DNA of 42,959 bases, from NCBI RefSeq assembly GCF_030462585.1, contig NZ_JASMRU010000006.1, forward strand, positions 78,342-121,300, read 5' to 3'. This DNA comes from Pseudomonas sp. CAN1 (lineage in GTDB: Bacteria > Pseudomonadota > Gammaproteobacteria > Pseudomonadales > Pseudomonadaceae). Below are positions 8,054 to 16,514 of the stretch, in pieces; the first letter of the stretch is position 1; every line of letters starts with the position of its first letter. The position numbers and the translations under genes are program-made. The notes under the pieces are model-generated. The model ran no database searches. It was not told where the DNA came from and saw nothing but the letters and a program-made list of their open reading frames with translations.

Positions 8054-8908
8054 ATGCGAATGATGCGACGCCTGTTGGGCCTGGGCGCAGGTCTGGTGCT
8101 GTCGGCAGCTGCCGGGCTGGCCACTGCGGCGGCCAAGCCGGAAATCACCATCGGTTACGTGGACGGCTGGTCAGACAGCGTGGCGACCACCCACGTCGCC
8201 GCCGAGATCATGCGCGAGAAGCTCGGCTACCAGGTCAAGCTGATGCCGGTCGCCGCCGGGATCATGTGGCAGGGCGTGGCGCGCGGCAAGCTCGACGCCA
8301 TGCTCTCGGCCTGGCTGCCGGTCACCCATGGCGCCTACTACGAGAAGATGAAGGACAAGGTGGTCAACCTGGGCGTGAACTACCCGGGCGCGAAGATCGG
8401 CCTGATCGTTCCGGAATACGTCAAAGCCAACAGCATCGAAGACCTCAAGGCGCAGAAGGCCGATTTCGACGGCCGCATCGTCGGCATCGACGCCGGCGCC
8501 GGGGTGATGCTCAAGACCGACCAGGCAATCAAGGACTACGGCCTGGACTACAAGCTGGTAGCCAGTTCCGGCAGCGGCATGATCGCCGAGCTGACCCGCG
8601 CGGAGAACGACAAGAAGGCCATCGCCGTCACCGGCTGGATTCCGCACTGGATGTTCGCCAAGTGGAAACTGAAGTTCCTCGAAGACCCGAGAAAGGTCTA
8701 CGGCGAAGAAGAGCACGTCGACAGCGTGGCCAACCCGGCGCTGGAGAAGAAGGCACCGGAAGTCTGGGCCTTCCTGAAGAAGTTCCAGTGGAAGGACGGC
8801 CAGGAAATCGGCGAAGTCATGCTCGCCGTGCAGAACGGCGAGAAGCCCGAAGTCGCCGCCAAGAAATGGGTCGAGGCGCACCCGGACCGCGTGAAGGAAT
8901 GGCTGTAA
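8054..8908 (+). CDS. betX: Glycine betaine-binding periplasmic protein (orphan ABC substrate-binding protein)
   Basis: 284 residues with a signal peptide ending ATAAA. The mature protein is of the OpuAC/ProX type, with the Trp-rich ligand residues of quaternary-ammonium binders: VDGWSDS (36-42), GIMWQGVARG, SAWLPVTHG and TGWIPHWMFAKW. These cluster around the trimethylammonium group as a cation-pi box. There is no permease or ATPase gene beside it. In P. aeruginosa the equivalent protein next to yjcH-actP is BetX, which hands betaine to the Cbc transporter encoded elsewhere; I assign the symbol from sequence type and neighbourhood. ATG at 8054 has GGGGAG upstream. A strong terminator follows. 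Confidence 0.85.
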   Translation: MRMMRRLLGLGAGLVLSAAAGLATAAAKPEITIGYVDGWSDSVATTHVAAEIMREKLGYQVKLMPVAAGIMWQGVARGKLDAMLSAWLPVTHGAYYEKMKDKVVNLGVNYPGAKIGLIVPEYVKANSIEDLKAQKADFDGRIVGIDAGAGVMLKTDQAIKDYGLDYKLVASSGSGMIAELTRAENDKKAIAVTGWIPHWMFAKWKLKFLEDPRKVYGEEEHVDSVANPALEKKAPEVWAFLKKFQWKDGQEIGEVMLAVQNGEKPEVAAKKWVEAHPDRVKEWL

Positions 8909-8941
8909 TCGGTTAGAGCCACTTCACAGGCGACACAGAAA

Positions 8942-8980
8942 AATCCCCCGCGAACGACTCAGTTCGCGGGGGATTTTTTT
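8942..8980 (+). terminator. Rho-independent terminator after betX
   Basis: ATCCCCCGCGAAC-GACTCA-GTTCGCGGGGGAT forms a perfect 13-bp stem followed by seven T residues, 34 bases beyond the betX stop. Confidence 0.95.
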
Positions 8981-9029
8981 ATGCCGAAGCGTCTATTCCG
9001 GGCTTGTTCGCAATCGCTATCAAAACGCT

Positions 9030-9043
9030 ACGACTAAAGTCGT
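9030..9043. promoter_or_regulatory. Dyad in the yjcH-actP promoter region
   Basis: ACGACT-AA-AGTCGT is a perfect 6+6 dyad, 78 bases before the yjcH start and well after the betX terminator. In location it fits an operator for a response-regulator-type activator of acetate genes; which protein binds it is not known from sequence. Confidence 0.45.
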
Positions 9044-9111
9044 CTGGAGCCCTTGCAGCGCTCAAATAAATTAGGGATCGACGACATCCGCGTCATCCCC
9101 GCTGTGAGGAC

Positions 9112-9119
9112 AACAACAA
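9112..9119 (+). promoter_or_regulatory. Candidate Hfq/Crc (CA-motif) site at the yjcH ribosome site
   Basis: AACAACAA fits the AANAANAA motif exactly and lies between the GAGGA Shine-Dalgarno and the ATG of yjcH. In pseudomonads, Hfq with Crc represses translation of carbon-uptake genes through such sites, so acetate uptake would be under catabolite repression. Confidence 0.55.
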
Positions 9120-9120
9120 A

Positions 9121-9432
9121 ATGAACGACAGCATCTACCAGCGGATTGATACCAATCCGCGCTTCAAAGAGCTGGTGGCCAAGCGCGAGCGCTTCGCCTG
9201 GCTGCTCTCCCTGATCATGTTGGGCCTGTACGTGCTCTTCATCCTGCTCATCGCCTTCCAGCCGCAGCTGCTCGGCACGAAGATCAGTGCCGACTCGTCC
9301 GTCACCTGGGGTATCCCCATGGGCGTCGGGTTGATCCTCTCGGCCTTCGTGCTCACCGGCATCTACGTGCGCCGGGCGAACGGTGAATTCGACCGCATGA
9401 ACCAGGAAATCCTCAAGGAGGCCCAGCAATGA
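9121..9432 (+). CDS. yjcH: DUF485 membrane protein accompanying acetate symporter
   Basis: 103 residues with two membrane helices (about 28-48 and 63-82) and the family start [29 protein letters not shown]485 proteins are encoded directly ahead of ActP and are thought to be an accessory subunit of the acetate symporter. The ribosome site is GAGGA; the last four bases overlap actP as ATGA, which implies translational coupling. The leader has a dyad at 9030-9043 and an Hfq/Crc-type motif. Confidence 0.9.
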   Translation: MNDSIYQRIDTNPRFKELVAKRERFAWLLSLIMLGLYVLFILLIAFQPQLLGTKISADSSVTWGIPMGVGLILSAFVLTGIYVRRANGEFDRMNQEILKEAQQ

Positions 9433-11084
9433 AAGGCCGAATTTCTGCGGCCCTCGCTCTGGCCGCGTTCGCACCGACCATCTGGGCTGACGCCCTTACC
9501 GGCGAGGTACAGCGCCAGCCGCTGAACGTCTCCGCCATCGTCATGTTCGTCGCCTTCGTTGGCCTGACCCTGTGCATCACCTACTGGGCCTCCAAGCGCA
9601 GCAAATCCGCTGCTGACTTCTACACCGCCGGCGGCAGCATCACCGGCTTCCAGAATGGCCTGGCGATCGCCGGCGACTACATGTCCGCCGCGTCCTTCCT
9701 CGGCATTTCCGCGCTGGTGTTCACCTCCGGCTACGACGGCCTGATCTACTCCATCGGCTTCCTCGTCGGCTGGCCGATCATCCTCTTCCTGATCGCCGAA
9801 CGCCTGCGCAACCTGGGCAAGTACACCTTCGCCGACGTGGCCTCCTACCGCCTCAAGCAGAAGGACATCCGCACCCTGTCCGCCTGCGGTTCGCTGGTGG
9901 TCGTGGCCTTCTACCTGATCGCGCAGATGGTTGGCGCCGGCAAGCTGATCGAGCTGCTGTTCGGCCTGAACTACCATGTCGCGGTGGTGCTGGTCGGTAT
10001 CCTGATGGTGCTCTACGTGCTGTTCGGCGGCATGCTCGCTACCACCTGGGTACAGATCATCAAGGCCGTGCTGCTGCTCTCGGGCGCCACCTTCATGGCG
10101 ATCATGGTGCTCAAGCACGTCAACTTCGACATCAGCACCCTGTTCTCCGAAGCCATCAAGGTTCACCCCAAAGGCGAGGCCATCATGAGCCCCGGCGGCC
10201 TGGTGAAGGACCCGATCTCGGCGTTCTCCCTGGGCTTCGCGCTGATGTTCGGCACTGCTGGCCTGCCGCACATCCTGATGCGCTTCTTCACCGTCAGTGA
10301 CGCCAAGGAAGCCCGCAAGTCGGTGTTCTTCGCCACCGGCTTCATCGGCTACTTCTACATCCTGACCTTCATCATCGGCTTCGGCGCGATCCTGCTGGTC
10401 AGCACCAACCCGGACTTCAAGGACGCCACCGGCGCGCTGCTGGGCGGCAACAACATGGCGGCCGTACACCTGGCCGACGCCGTGGGTGGCAGCCTGTTCC
10501 TCGGCTTCATCTCCGCCGTGGCCTTCGCCACCATCCTCGCGGTGGTTGCCGGCCTGACCCTGGCCGGTGCCTCGGCCGTGTCCCACGACCTGTACGCCAG
10601 CGTGCTGAAGGGCGGCAAGGCCAACGAGAAGGATGAACTGCGCGTCTCGAAGATCACCACCGTGTGCCTGGGTGTGGTCGCCATCGTGCTCGGCATCCTG
10701 TTCGAGAAGCAGAACATCGCCTTCATGGTCGGCCTGGCCTTCTCCATCGCCGCCAGCTGCAACTTCCCGGTGCTGCTGCTCTCCATGTACTGGAAGAAGC
10801 TGACCACCCGCGGCGCGAAGATCGGCGGCTGGCTCGGCCTGATCACCGCGGTGACCCTGATGATCCTCGGCCCGACCATCTGGGTGCAGATCCTTGGTCA
10901 CGAGAAAGCCATCTACCCGTACGAGTACCCGGCGCTGTTCTCCATGGCCGTGGCCTTCATCGGTATCTGGTTCTTCTCCATCACCGACAAGTCCGCCGCT
11001 GCCGACGAAGAGCGCGCGCGCTTCTTCCCGCAGTTCATCCGTTCGCAGACCGGCCTGGGGGCCAGTGGCGCAGCCGCCCACTGA
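9429..11084 (+). CDS. actP: Cation/acetate symporter ActP
   Basis: 551 residues, a sodium:solute symporter (SSS) family protein. An N-terminal cleavable or membrane segment ([19 protein letters not shown]) is followed by thirteen or so membrane helices. Family landmarks are seen: [20 protein letters not shown] near 60-78, [33 protein letters not shown]-like segment and [23 protein letters not shown]. It imports acetate and other short carboxylates with a cation. It overlaps yjcH by four bases, and a strong terminator ends the transcript. The acetyl-CoA synthetase gene is not adjacent here. Confidence 0.95.
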   Translation: MKGRISAALALAAFAPTIWADALTGEVQRQPLNVSAIVMFVAFVGLTLCITYWASKRSKSAADFYTAGGSITGFQNGLAIAGDYMSAASFLGISALVFTSGYDGLIYSIGFLVGWPIILFLIAERLRNLGKYTFADVASYRLKQKDIRTLSACGSLVVVAFYLIAQMVGAGKLIELLFGLNYHVAVVLVGILMVLYVLFGGMLATTWVQIIKAVLLLSGATFMAIMVLKHVNFDISTLFSEAIKVHPKGEAIMSPGGLVKDPISAFSLGFALMFGTAGLPHILMRFFTVSDAKEARKSVFFATGFIGYFYILTFIIGFGAILLVSTNPDFKDATGALLGGNNMAAVHLADAVGGSLFLGFISAVAFATILAVVAGLTLAGASAVSHDLYASVLKGGKANEKDELRVSKITTVCLGVVAIVLGILFEKQNIAFMVGLAFSIAASCNFPVLLLSMYWKKLTTRGAKIGGWLGLITAVTLMILGPTIWVQILGHEKAIYPYEYPALFSMAVAFIGIWFFSITDKSAAADEERARFFPQFIRSQTGLGASGAAAH

Positions 11085-11102
11085 TAGCCTGAGCTAACCT
11101 GC

Positions 11103-11141
11103 CGGGGCCGGAGGTGGAAACACCTCCGGCCCCGCTTTTTT
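11103..11141 (+). terminator. Rho-independent terminator after actP
   Basis: GGGGCCGGAGGTG-GAAA-CACCTCCGGCCCC is a perfect 13-bp stem followed by GCTTTTTT, about 20 bases after the actP stop and just before the next gene. Confidence 0.95.
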
Positions 11142-11159
11142 GATTGGGATGGATAACGG

Positions 11160-12950
11160 ATGTCCGACGATTTCAACTTCGCCTCGCCACCCTTCGACCA
11201 GCTCCGCCCGCTGGAGCGCGAGCAGCTGCGCGACGCGCTGAGCGTGGGCTACTACACGGTCGACGAAGTGCTGCTGGAAGCCGGTGCGCCGGTGCCCTGC
11301 CTGTTCGTGCTGATGAAGGGTGTGATCGAGGAGCGCGGCGAGGACGGCAAGCTGTTCGCCCAGTACGGCGCCGAGGACCTGTTCGACGTGCGCGGACTGT
11401 TCTCCGGCAGCAGCAAGCACCGCTACCAGGCGGTGGAAGAGAGCATCGTCTACGAATTGCCGGCGGCGGTGTTCCACCAGCTGTGCACGGACAACCCGCA
11501 GTTCGCCCGCTTCTTCCGCGCGGACCTGGCCAGCAAGCGCCAGCTCGAACGCCGCGACGGGCAGAACCTTGCCGAATTCATCCTGACCCGCATTGCCCCC
11601 GAACACCTGCTGCCGGCCATCGAGGTCGAGCCCGGCCTGCCGCTGGGCGACGCGGCACGCCTGCAACTCAGCCGTGGCGCGGACGCGCTGCTGGTGCGCG
11701 AGGACGGCGCCCTGGGCATCGTCACCCGCACCGACCTGATGACCGCGCACTTTCGCGATGGCTTCAGTGAAGCCCAGCCCATCGGCCCGCTGGCGCACCG
11801 CCCGCTGAGCCATGTCGAGCTGGGTGATTTCCTCTTCGACGCGATGATCCTCATGACCCGCCAGCGCATCGAGCGCGTGGCGGTGTGCGAGGAGGGCAGG
11901 GTGGTCGGCCTGCTGCACCTGACCCAGGTGCTCAGCCTGTTCTCCACCCATTCCCATGTGCTGGCGCTGCGCATTGCCCGCGCCGAAAGCGAGGCCGAAC
12001 TGCGCGCCGCCGCCGAGACTTTGCACACGCTGATCGCGACCCTGGCGGGCAACGGCATCCGCCTGCGCTTCATCATGCAATTGGTCAGCGCACTCAACGA
12101 ACAGCTGCTTGAGCGCCTGTTCGAACTGCAGGTGCCGCCGGTGTTGCGCGGCCGTTGCTGCCTGCTGGTGATGGGCAGCGAAGGGCGTGCGGAACAGTTG
12201 CTGAAGACCGACCAGGACAACGCGCTGATCCTCGATGACGGCCTGCCGGTGGAGCAGGGCCTGCTGTTGATGCAGCGCTTCTCCGCCGCACTGCTGGAGT
12301 TCGGTTATCCGCCGTGCCCCGGTGGCGTCATGGCCAGCCGGCCGGAGTGGTGCAAGCCGTTATCCGAGTGGCAACGCGAGTTGCGCGAGCTGCCGTTGCA
12401 GGGGCGTCCCGAACAGCTGATGCGCCTGTCGATCCTCGCCGATGCCTGGCCGGTGGCGGGCAGCCGGAGGTTGTTCGACGGCCTGCGCGAATGCCTGTAC
12501 CAGTTGGCCGGCGACAGCAGCCGCTGGATGAGCGACCTGGCCCTGCCGGCGCTGCAGTTCGACACGCCGCTGACCTTCCTCGGCCAGTTGAAGACCCAGG
12601 ACGCGCAACTGGACGTGAAGCGCGGCGGCATCTTCCCCATCGTCCATGGCGCCCGCGTGCTGGCCGTGCGCGAGGGGCTGGACGAGCGCGGCACCCTCGG
12701 CCGCCTCGCTGCATTGAAGGCGCTCGGCGTGCTGGATGAGTCGCTGGCGGACAACCTGATGGAAGCCTTCGAACTGTTCCTCCAGCTGCGCCTGCGCCAG
12801 CAACTGGACGGTCAGCGCGACGGCCGCGAACAGGGGCTCGATGTTTCCCGTCTCAGCCGCCACGAGCGCGACCTGCTGCGCTTCGGGCTGCACACGGTGA
12901 AGAAATTCAAGCAGAGCCTGACCCGCCAATTCCACCTGGAGACCCGATGA
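11160..12950 (+). CDS. cNMP-binding / CBS / DUF294 nucleotidyltransferase-like protein
   Basis: 596 residues in three parts. Residues about 15-130 form a cyclic-nucleotide-binding-type barrel. Residues about 155-265 are a CBS pair (DALLVREDGALGIVTRTDL and RVAVCEEGRVVGLLHLTQVL). The rest is the DUF294 nucleotidyltransferase with GSEGRAEQ (339-346) and DQDNA (351-355), the G-S and D-x-D metal site of the Pol-beta superfamily, then a helical DUF294 C-terminal domain. It resembles a GlnD-type uridylyltransferase core tied to energy-sensing modules, but the substrate is unknown. It overlaps the exonuclease gene by four bases (ATGA), so the two work together. The conserved location behind actP hints at a link to carbon or energy state. 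Confidence 0.85.
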   Translation: MSDDFNFASPPFDQLRPLEREQLRDALSVGYYTVDEVLLEAGAPVPCLFVLMKGVIEERGEDGKLFAQYGAEDLFDVRGLFSGSSKHRYQAVEESIVYELPAAVFHQLCTDNPQFARFFRADLASKRQLERRDGQNLAEFILTRIAPEHLLPAIEVEPGLPLGDAARLQLSRGADALLVREDGALGIVTRTDLMTAHFRDGFSEAQPIGPLAHRPLSHVELGDFLFDAMILMTRQRIERVAVCEEGRVVGLLHLTQVLSLFSTHSHVLALRIARAESEAELRAAAETLHTLIATLAGNGIRLRFIMQLVSALNEQLLERLFELQVPPVLRGRCCLLVMGSEGRAEQLLKTDQDNALILDDGLPVEQGLLLMQRFSAALLEFGYPPCPGGVMASRPEWCKPLSEWQRELRELPLQGRPEQLMRLSILADAWPVAGSRRLFDGLRECLYQLAGDSSRWMSDLALPALQFDTPLTFLGQLKTQDAQLDVKRGGIFPIVHGARVLAVREGLDERGTLGRLAALKALGVLDESLADNLMEAFELFLQLRLRQQLDGQRDGREQGLDVSRLSRHERDLLRFGLHTVKKFKQSLTRQFHLETR

Positions 12951-13573
12951 ACGCCTGCGTCGTTGCCCCCGATCCGCACTGGTCCGCCTGGCGCCGCCGT
13001 CTCTACTGGTGGCGGCACGACCCCGCGGAAGCGGAGGAGCTGGTCTCGCTGGACCTGGAAACCACCAGCCTCGATCCGCGCAAGGCCGACATCCTCAGCA
13101 TCGGCGCGGTGGTGATCCGCCGTGACAAGCTGATCCTCGGCGAGCGCCTGGAGCTGCTGGTGGAGCCGCCACCGTCGCTGGATGGCGAGTCGATCCGCAT
13201 CCACAAGCTGCGCCGCGCCGACCTCGAAGGCCAGCTGCCGCTGGCGGAAGCGTTGCGCCGGGTGCAGGCGTTCATCGGCGAGCGGCCGTTGCTGGGCTAC
13301 TACCTGTCCTTCGACGTCGCCGTCCTGCGCCGGCATCTGCGCGAGCAGTTCAACGCGCGGCTGGACAATCCCCGCGTGGAAGTCTCGGAGATCTACCACC
13401 GCAAGATGAGCCGGCGCTTCCCTGACCTGCACCTGGACCTGCGCTTCGACACCCTGGCGCGCAACCTGGACATCCCCATCGAAGGTCGCCACACCGCCAT
13501 CGGCGATGCCCGCACCGCCGCGCTGATGTTCCTGCGCCTGCGCAAGGGCTCGCTGCCCCGCGACCTGAGCTGA
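12947..13573 (+). CDS. DnaQ-like 3'-5' exonuclease (DEDDh)
   Basis: 208 residues. The DEDDh active site is complete: Exo I in SLDLETT (Asp36, Glu38), Exo II in YLSFDV (Asp123), and Exo III HTAIGDA (His182, Asp187). This is the proofreading-exonuclease fold of the DNA polymerase III epsilon type. It lacks the polymerase-binding tail of DnaQ proper, so it is a stand-alone exonuclease. An N-terminal extension of about 30 residues (WSAWRRRLYWWRHDP) is basic and aromatic. Translational coupling (ATGA) to the CBS/nucleotidyltransferase gene suggests a joint complex; nucleic-acid substrate unknown. Confidence 0.85.
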   Translation: MNACVVAPDPHWSAWRRRLYWWRHDPAEAEELVSLDLETTSLDPRKADILSIGAVVIRRDKLILGERLELLVEPPPSLDGESIRIHKLRRADLEGQLPLAEALRRVQAFIGERPLLGYYLSFDVAVLRRHLREQFNARLDNPRVEVSEIYHRKMSRRFPDLHLDLRFDTLARNLDIPIEGRHTAIGDARTAALMFLRLRKGSLPRDLS

Positions 13574-13693
13574 TCCCGACACACACAGATTCTTTGAATC
13601 TTCCGCGCGCCCTCCCGGTCGGAATTTACAAGCGCTGGCCAATCGCACCCCGCGAGCCATCGCCCCTCGTCGACTGAAAAGAGGAGAGACGAT

Positions 13694-13852
13694 ATGGGAC
13701 TCGGGACCATTCTATTGATCATCCTGATCTTGATGCTGATCGGCGGCCTGCCGGTTTTCCCCCACTCGCGCAGCTGGGGCTACGGCCCGTCCGGTGTGAT
13801 CGGCGTGGTGCTGGTCGTGCTGCTGGTGCTGTTGTTGCTCGGGCGGATCTGA
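13694..13852 (+). CDS. DUF3309 small membrane protein
   Basis: 52 residues, too short for most gene finders. Two membrane segments (MGLGTILLIILILMLIGGLP, then VIGVVLVVLLVLLLLGRI) flank the hydrophilic FPHSRSWGYGPS loop. The loop and overall length match DUF3309, single- or double-pass membrane peptides common in proteobacteria, with no known function. The ribosome site is AGAGGAGAG, seven bases before ATG. It is followed by a REP inverted pair. Confidence 0.85.
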   Translation: MGLGTILLIILILMLIGGLPVFPHSRSWGYGPSGVIGVVLVVLLVLLLLGRI

Positions 13853-13870
13853 CCGGGTTCCTGCCCGGCC

Positions 13871-13942
13871 TTCGCGGATGAATCCGCTCCTACGAATCGC
13901 ACCACGCTATCCGCTTGCGTAGGAGCGGACTCCGTCCGCGAT
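13871..13942. repeat. REP-type inverted pair
   Basis: TTCGCGGATGAATCCGCTCC at 13871-13890 (continuing TACG) faces GTAGGAGCGGACTCCGTCCG at 13919-13938. Same family as the pair at 520-594; about 20 bases separate the units. Confidence 0.85.
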
Positions 13943-14065
13943 CGCTCCACCCTCACCGCGGCCCCCACGTCACAGCGCCGATACGCCGCAGGGTGATTCG
14001 TCGCACAGCCCCTGCTGGAGGCCTGTACTAAACTACCGGGCGTTCGCCATCAGGGAGTCGTAAGG

Positions 14066-14365
14066 ATGCTGGGTGTTGTACTGGTTGCGCTGGGCGTGCT
14101 GTGGTTGCTCGTCCAATGCGGGCTGGGCCTGCCGCCGCTGGCCGAAGCCATGACCCTGGACCCGGTGGTCAATCCCGATCGCTATTGGCAGTTCGCCTTC
14201 CTCGGCCCAGCCATTCCCGTGGCATTGGGCATCTTCATGCTGCGCTACCGCATCAGCGGTTTCGCGCAATTCAAGCGCGAGCGCATCAACTGCGCCGCTC
14301 ATGTTCTGGTCTGTGCCGGCATCGCCCTGGTGCTGGGCAAGCTCTGCGTGCTCGTCCAGGCCTGA
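14066..14365 (+). CDS. Small membrane protein of unknown function
   Basis: 99 residues with three hydrophobic segments: MLGVVLVALGVLWLLVQCGL, WQFAFLGPAIPVALGIFML, and CAAHVLVCAGIALVLGKLCVL. A short basic loop (RYRISGFAQFKRERIN) lies between the second and third. No family is recognised. ATG at 14066 has CAGGGAG nine bases upstream. It precedes the SDR gene by 127 bases on the same strand; whether they share a transcript is uncertain. Confidence 0.6.
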   Translation: MLGVVLVALGVLWLLVQCGLGLPPLAEAMTLDPVVNPDRYWQFAFLGPAIPVALGIFMLRYRISGFAQFKRERINCAAHVLVCAGIALVLGKLCVLVQA

Positions 14366-14492
14366 AGCCGCATTTTTCGCCGGCTGTGGCGCCGGTTTGC
14401 CGGGGGCATTCAGCGCCCTGATTTCGCCGCTGGGAGTGCAAGGCCTTGGTTACACTTCGGCCCAGGTCCTAACAAGAAAGGCAAACCTCCCC

Positions 14493-15305
14493 ATGCAAAA
14501 TCGCATCATGATTACCGGCGCCGGTTCCGGCCTCGGACGCGAAATCGCCCTGCGCTGGGCCCGCGAAGGCTGGAAGCTGGCACTGGCCGACGTCAACGAG
14601 GCGGGCCTTGTGGAAACACTCAAGCTCGTGCGCGAGGCCGGCGGTGACGGCTTCACCCAGCGCTGCGACGTGCGCGACTACAGCCAGCTGACCCAGCTGG
14701 CGCAGTCCTGCGAAGAGAAATTCGGCGGCATCGACATCATCGTCAACAATGCCGGCGTCGCCTCTGGCGGCTTCTTCAGCGAGCTGTCGCTGGAAGACTG
14801 GGACTGGCAGATCTCGATCAACCTGATGGGCGTGGTCAAGGGCTGCAAGGCCTTCCTGCCGCTGCTGGAGAAGAGCAAGGGCCGTATCATCAACATCGCC
14901 TCCATGGCCGCGCTGATGCAGGGCCCGGCGATGAGTAACTACAACGTGGCCAAGGCCGGCGTGGTGGCGCTCTCGGAAAGCCTGCTGGCCGACCTGACCC
15001 TGGTGGACGTGAAGGTCCACGTGGTCTGCCCGTCGTTCTTCCAGACCAACCTGCTGGATTCCTTCCGCGGCCCGAGCCCGGAGATGAAGACCCAGGTCGG
15101 CAAGCTGCTGGAAAGCTCGCCGATCAGCGCCGCCGACATCGCCGACTACATCCACCAGGAAGTGGCCCGCGACGTCTTCATGATCCTGCCCCACGAACAG
15201 GGCCGTATGGCCTGGCAGATCAAGCAGCAGAACCCCCAGGCGATCTACGACGAGATGGCGAAGATGGCGGAGAAGATGCAGGCCAAGCGCCGTACTCTGT
15301 CCTGA
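14493..15305 (+). CDS. SDR family oxidoreductase
   Basis: 270 residues, a classical short-chain dehydrogenase/reductase. Cofactor motif TGAGSGLG is at 8-15, NNAG at 85-88, and the catalytic Ser137, Tyr150 and Lys154 (YNVAK) are in place. The end of beta-2 reads ALADVNEAG, with an Asp that would favour NAD(H) over NADP(H), an inference from the family rule. The C-terminus (MAKMAEKMQAKRRTLS) is basic and helical, and could touch membrane or partner. Substrate unknown. The ATG at 14493 is chosen because MQNRIMITGAG puts the Rossmann motif at the usual distance; upstream frame is non-coding in character. Confidence 0.9.
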   Translation: MQNRIMITGAGSGLGREIALRWAREGWKLALADVNEAGLVETLKLVREAGGDGFTQRCDVRDYSQLTQLAQSCEEKFGGIDIIVNNAGVASGGFFSELSLEDWDWQISINLMGVVKGCKAFLPLLEKSKGRIINIASMAALMQGPAMSNYNVAKAGVVALSESLLADLTLVDVKVHVVCPSFFQTNLLDSFRGPSPEMKTQVGKLLESSPISAADIADYIHQEVARDVFMILPHEQGRMAWQIKQQNPQAIYDEMAKMAEKMQAKRRTLS

Positions 15306-15351
15306 TTTTCACGCCCGTTTTGCCCCCTTTCGGTGCAATGAAAGAGAGGGC

Positions 15352-15457
15352 TTGCCCAGGCCGGTGCAAAGGTTTAGTTTTAGTCACCGGCCTGCCTGGC
15401 TGATGTACGTTGGACCCCGGTGAAAGCCCCGCTCATTTCGCGGGGCTTTTGCTTTTT
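15352..15457 (+). ncRNA. Candidate small RNA (or merely leader-terminator) downstream of SDR gene
   Basis: TTGCCC at 15352-15357 and TAGTTT at 15375-15380 are spaced 17 bases, a possible sigma-70 promoter. A transcript starting near 15387 would end at the terminator at 15423-15457, giving roughly 65-70 bases. CCGGTG at 15361-15366 and CACCGG at 15385-15390 form an inverted repeat around the promoter. No coding frame fits. The simplest alternative is that the terminator only serves the SDR gene. Confidence 0.3.
15423..15457 (+). terminator. Rho-independent terminator
   Basis: AAAGCCCCGC-TCATTTC-GCGGGGCTTTT with a further T run (GCTTTTT). The A-rich 5' side makes it usable in both directions. 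It ends the SDR transcript or the candidate sRNA. Confidence 0.9.
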
Positions 15458-15546
15458 CGGGCTACTGCGCAGCGCTGGGGATTCGCGCTTTGCGCCATGC
15501 CAGGCCTGTGTTAGAAGGCTCCGGTGACATTGAAGGAAGAACCCGC

Positions 15547-15972
15547 TTGCACTCCGAATCCATCGTCTATGGCTGCATCCGCGACTGGCCCGGCGACTCG
15601 ATGGAGCGCCGCCTGCGCCGCGCCGCCAACCGCAAGGTGCTCGACAGCCTGCCCACGGGCGAGGCCTGGCCGTTCCTCGGCCGCGAGATGTTCAGCCGCT
15701 GCGAGACTGAAGGCGCGGGCCTGTACCAGTCCCAGGTGATCCATTTCGGCGCCAGCTACCAGACCATCGAGTACGAGTGGAAGCTCTGGGTCGAACAGTT
15801 CGAAGCCCTGCTGCGTCGCCTCTACTGGGCCAGCGCGGTGGTGCACCTGGAAACCGAAGTCAACGGCAGCCACACCTTCCGCTGGGAATCCGAGAACGGC
15901 TTCCACAGCCCCCGCGAAGGCGAGCTGAAAGTGCGCTGCGCCTGGGAACGCGAGGGCGGCCTGCGCGGCTGA
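15547..15972 (+). CDS. Conserved hypothetical protein, probable TTG start
   Basis: 141 residues when started at TTG 15547 (reads [17 protein letters not shown]). GAAGGAAG lies six bases before this TTG, whereas the longer ATG start at 15490 has no ribosome site and overlaps sequence close to the terminator. The protein is soluble, aromatic-rich ([29 protein letters not shown]), with three cysteines. The repeated beta-strand character and ending [16 protein letters not shown] suggest a compact alpha/beta domain, but I recognise no family. It stands 31 bases upstream of ynfA and may share its transcript. Confidence 0.65.
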   Translation: MHSESIVYGCIRDWPGDSMERRLRRAANRKVLDSLPTGEAWPFLGREMFSRCETEGAGLYQSQVIHFGASYQTIEYEWKLWVEQFEALLRRLYWASAVVHLETEVNGSHTFRWESENGFHSPREGELKVRCAWEREGGLRG

Positions 15973-16003
15973 CCGGCTTGCTTCCCGTCACGGAAAGAAC
16001 CCC

Positions 16004-16333
16004 ATGATCAACTACCTCTGGTTCGTCCTCGCCGCCTTCTGCGAGATCGCCGGCTGCTACGCCTTCTACCTCTGGCTACGCCTGGACAAGAGCGCCCTGT
16101 GGATAATTCCCGGCCTGCTCAGCCTGACGGTCTTCGCCTTGCTGCTCACCCGCGTCGAGGCCAGCTACGCCGGGCGCGCCTATGCCGCTTACGGCGGCAT
16201 CTATGTCGCCGCGTCGCTGTTCTGGCTGGGTTTCGTCGAGAAGAGCCGCCCGCTGTGGAGCGACTGGGTCGGCGTGGCGCTCTGCGTGATCGGCGCCAGC
16301 GTGGTGTTGCTCGGGCCGCGCTTCGCGCCCTGA
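16004..16333 (+). CDS. YnfA family (UPF0060) membrane protein
   Basis: 109 residues with four membrane helices and the family signatures [17 protein letters not shown] (10-26), [19 protein letters not shown] and [16 protein letters not shown]. YnfA proteins resemble small multidrug resistance transporters; export of organic cations has been suggested for some, but physiological role is open. GGAAAGAACCCC precedes ATG at 16004. Confidence 0.9.
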   Translation: MINYLWFVLAAFCEIAGCYAFYLWLRLDKSALWIIPGLLSLTVFALLLTRVEASYAGRAYAAYGGIYVAASLFWLGFVEKSRPLWSDWVGVALCVIGASVVLLGPRFAP

Positions 16334-16402
16334 GGTGTTCAATAGCCGGCGGATAACGCCGTTGGCGTTATGCGCCCTACCTGCTGAACAGAACTGAAAC
16401 CT

Positions 16403-16489
16403 GTAGGAGCGAGCTTGCTCGCGAACAGTGTATCCGGCTGCACAGGCGTGGCCGGCGAGCGCAGGGTTCGCGAGCAAGCTCGCTCCTAC
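16403..16489. repeat. REP-type inverted pair (GAGCTTGCTC family)
   Basis: A 24-base unit starting GTAGGAGCGAGCTTGCTCGC at 16403 is repeated as an exact inverted copy ending at 16489, with a 39-base centre. This is a second REP sequence type, distinct from the GCGGAC type at 520 and 13871. It fills most of the gap between convergent ynfA-like and yheU-like genes. Confidence 0.9.
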
Positions 16490-16514
16490 GAAGAGCCAAA
16501 GCCATTCCTGCTGC

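Noticed and set aside
9363-11081. 572-residue frame antisense to actP
   Set aside because: Low-complexity His/Gly/Glu/Gln-rich shadow of actP; actP itself is certain.
13574-13693. Extracytoplasmic-sigma promoter for the DUF3309 gene
   Set aside because: GGAATTT and TCGCA roughly resemble such a promoter, but spacing and match are too weak to report.
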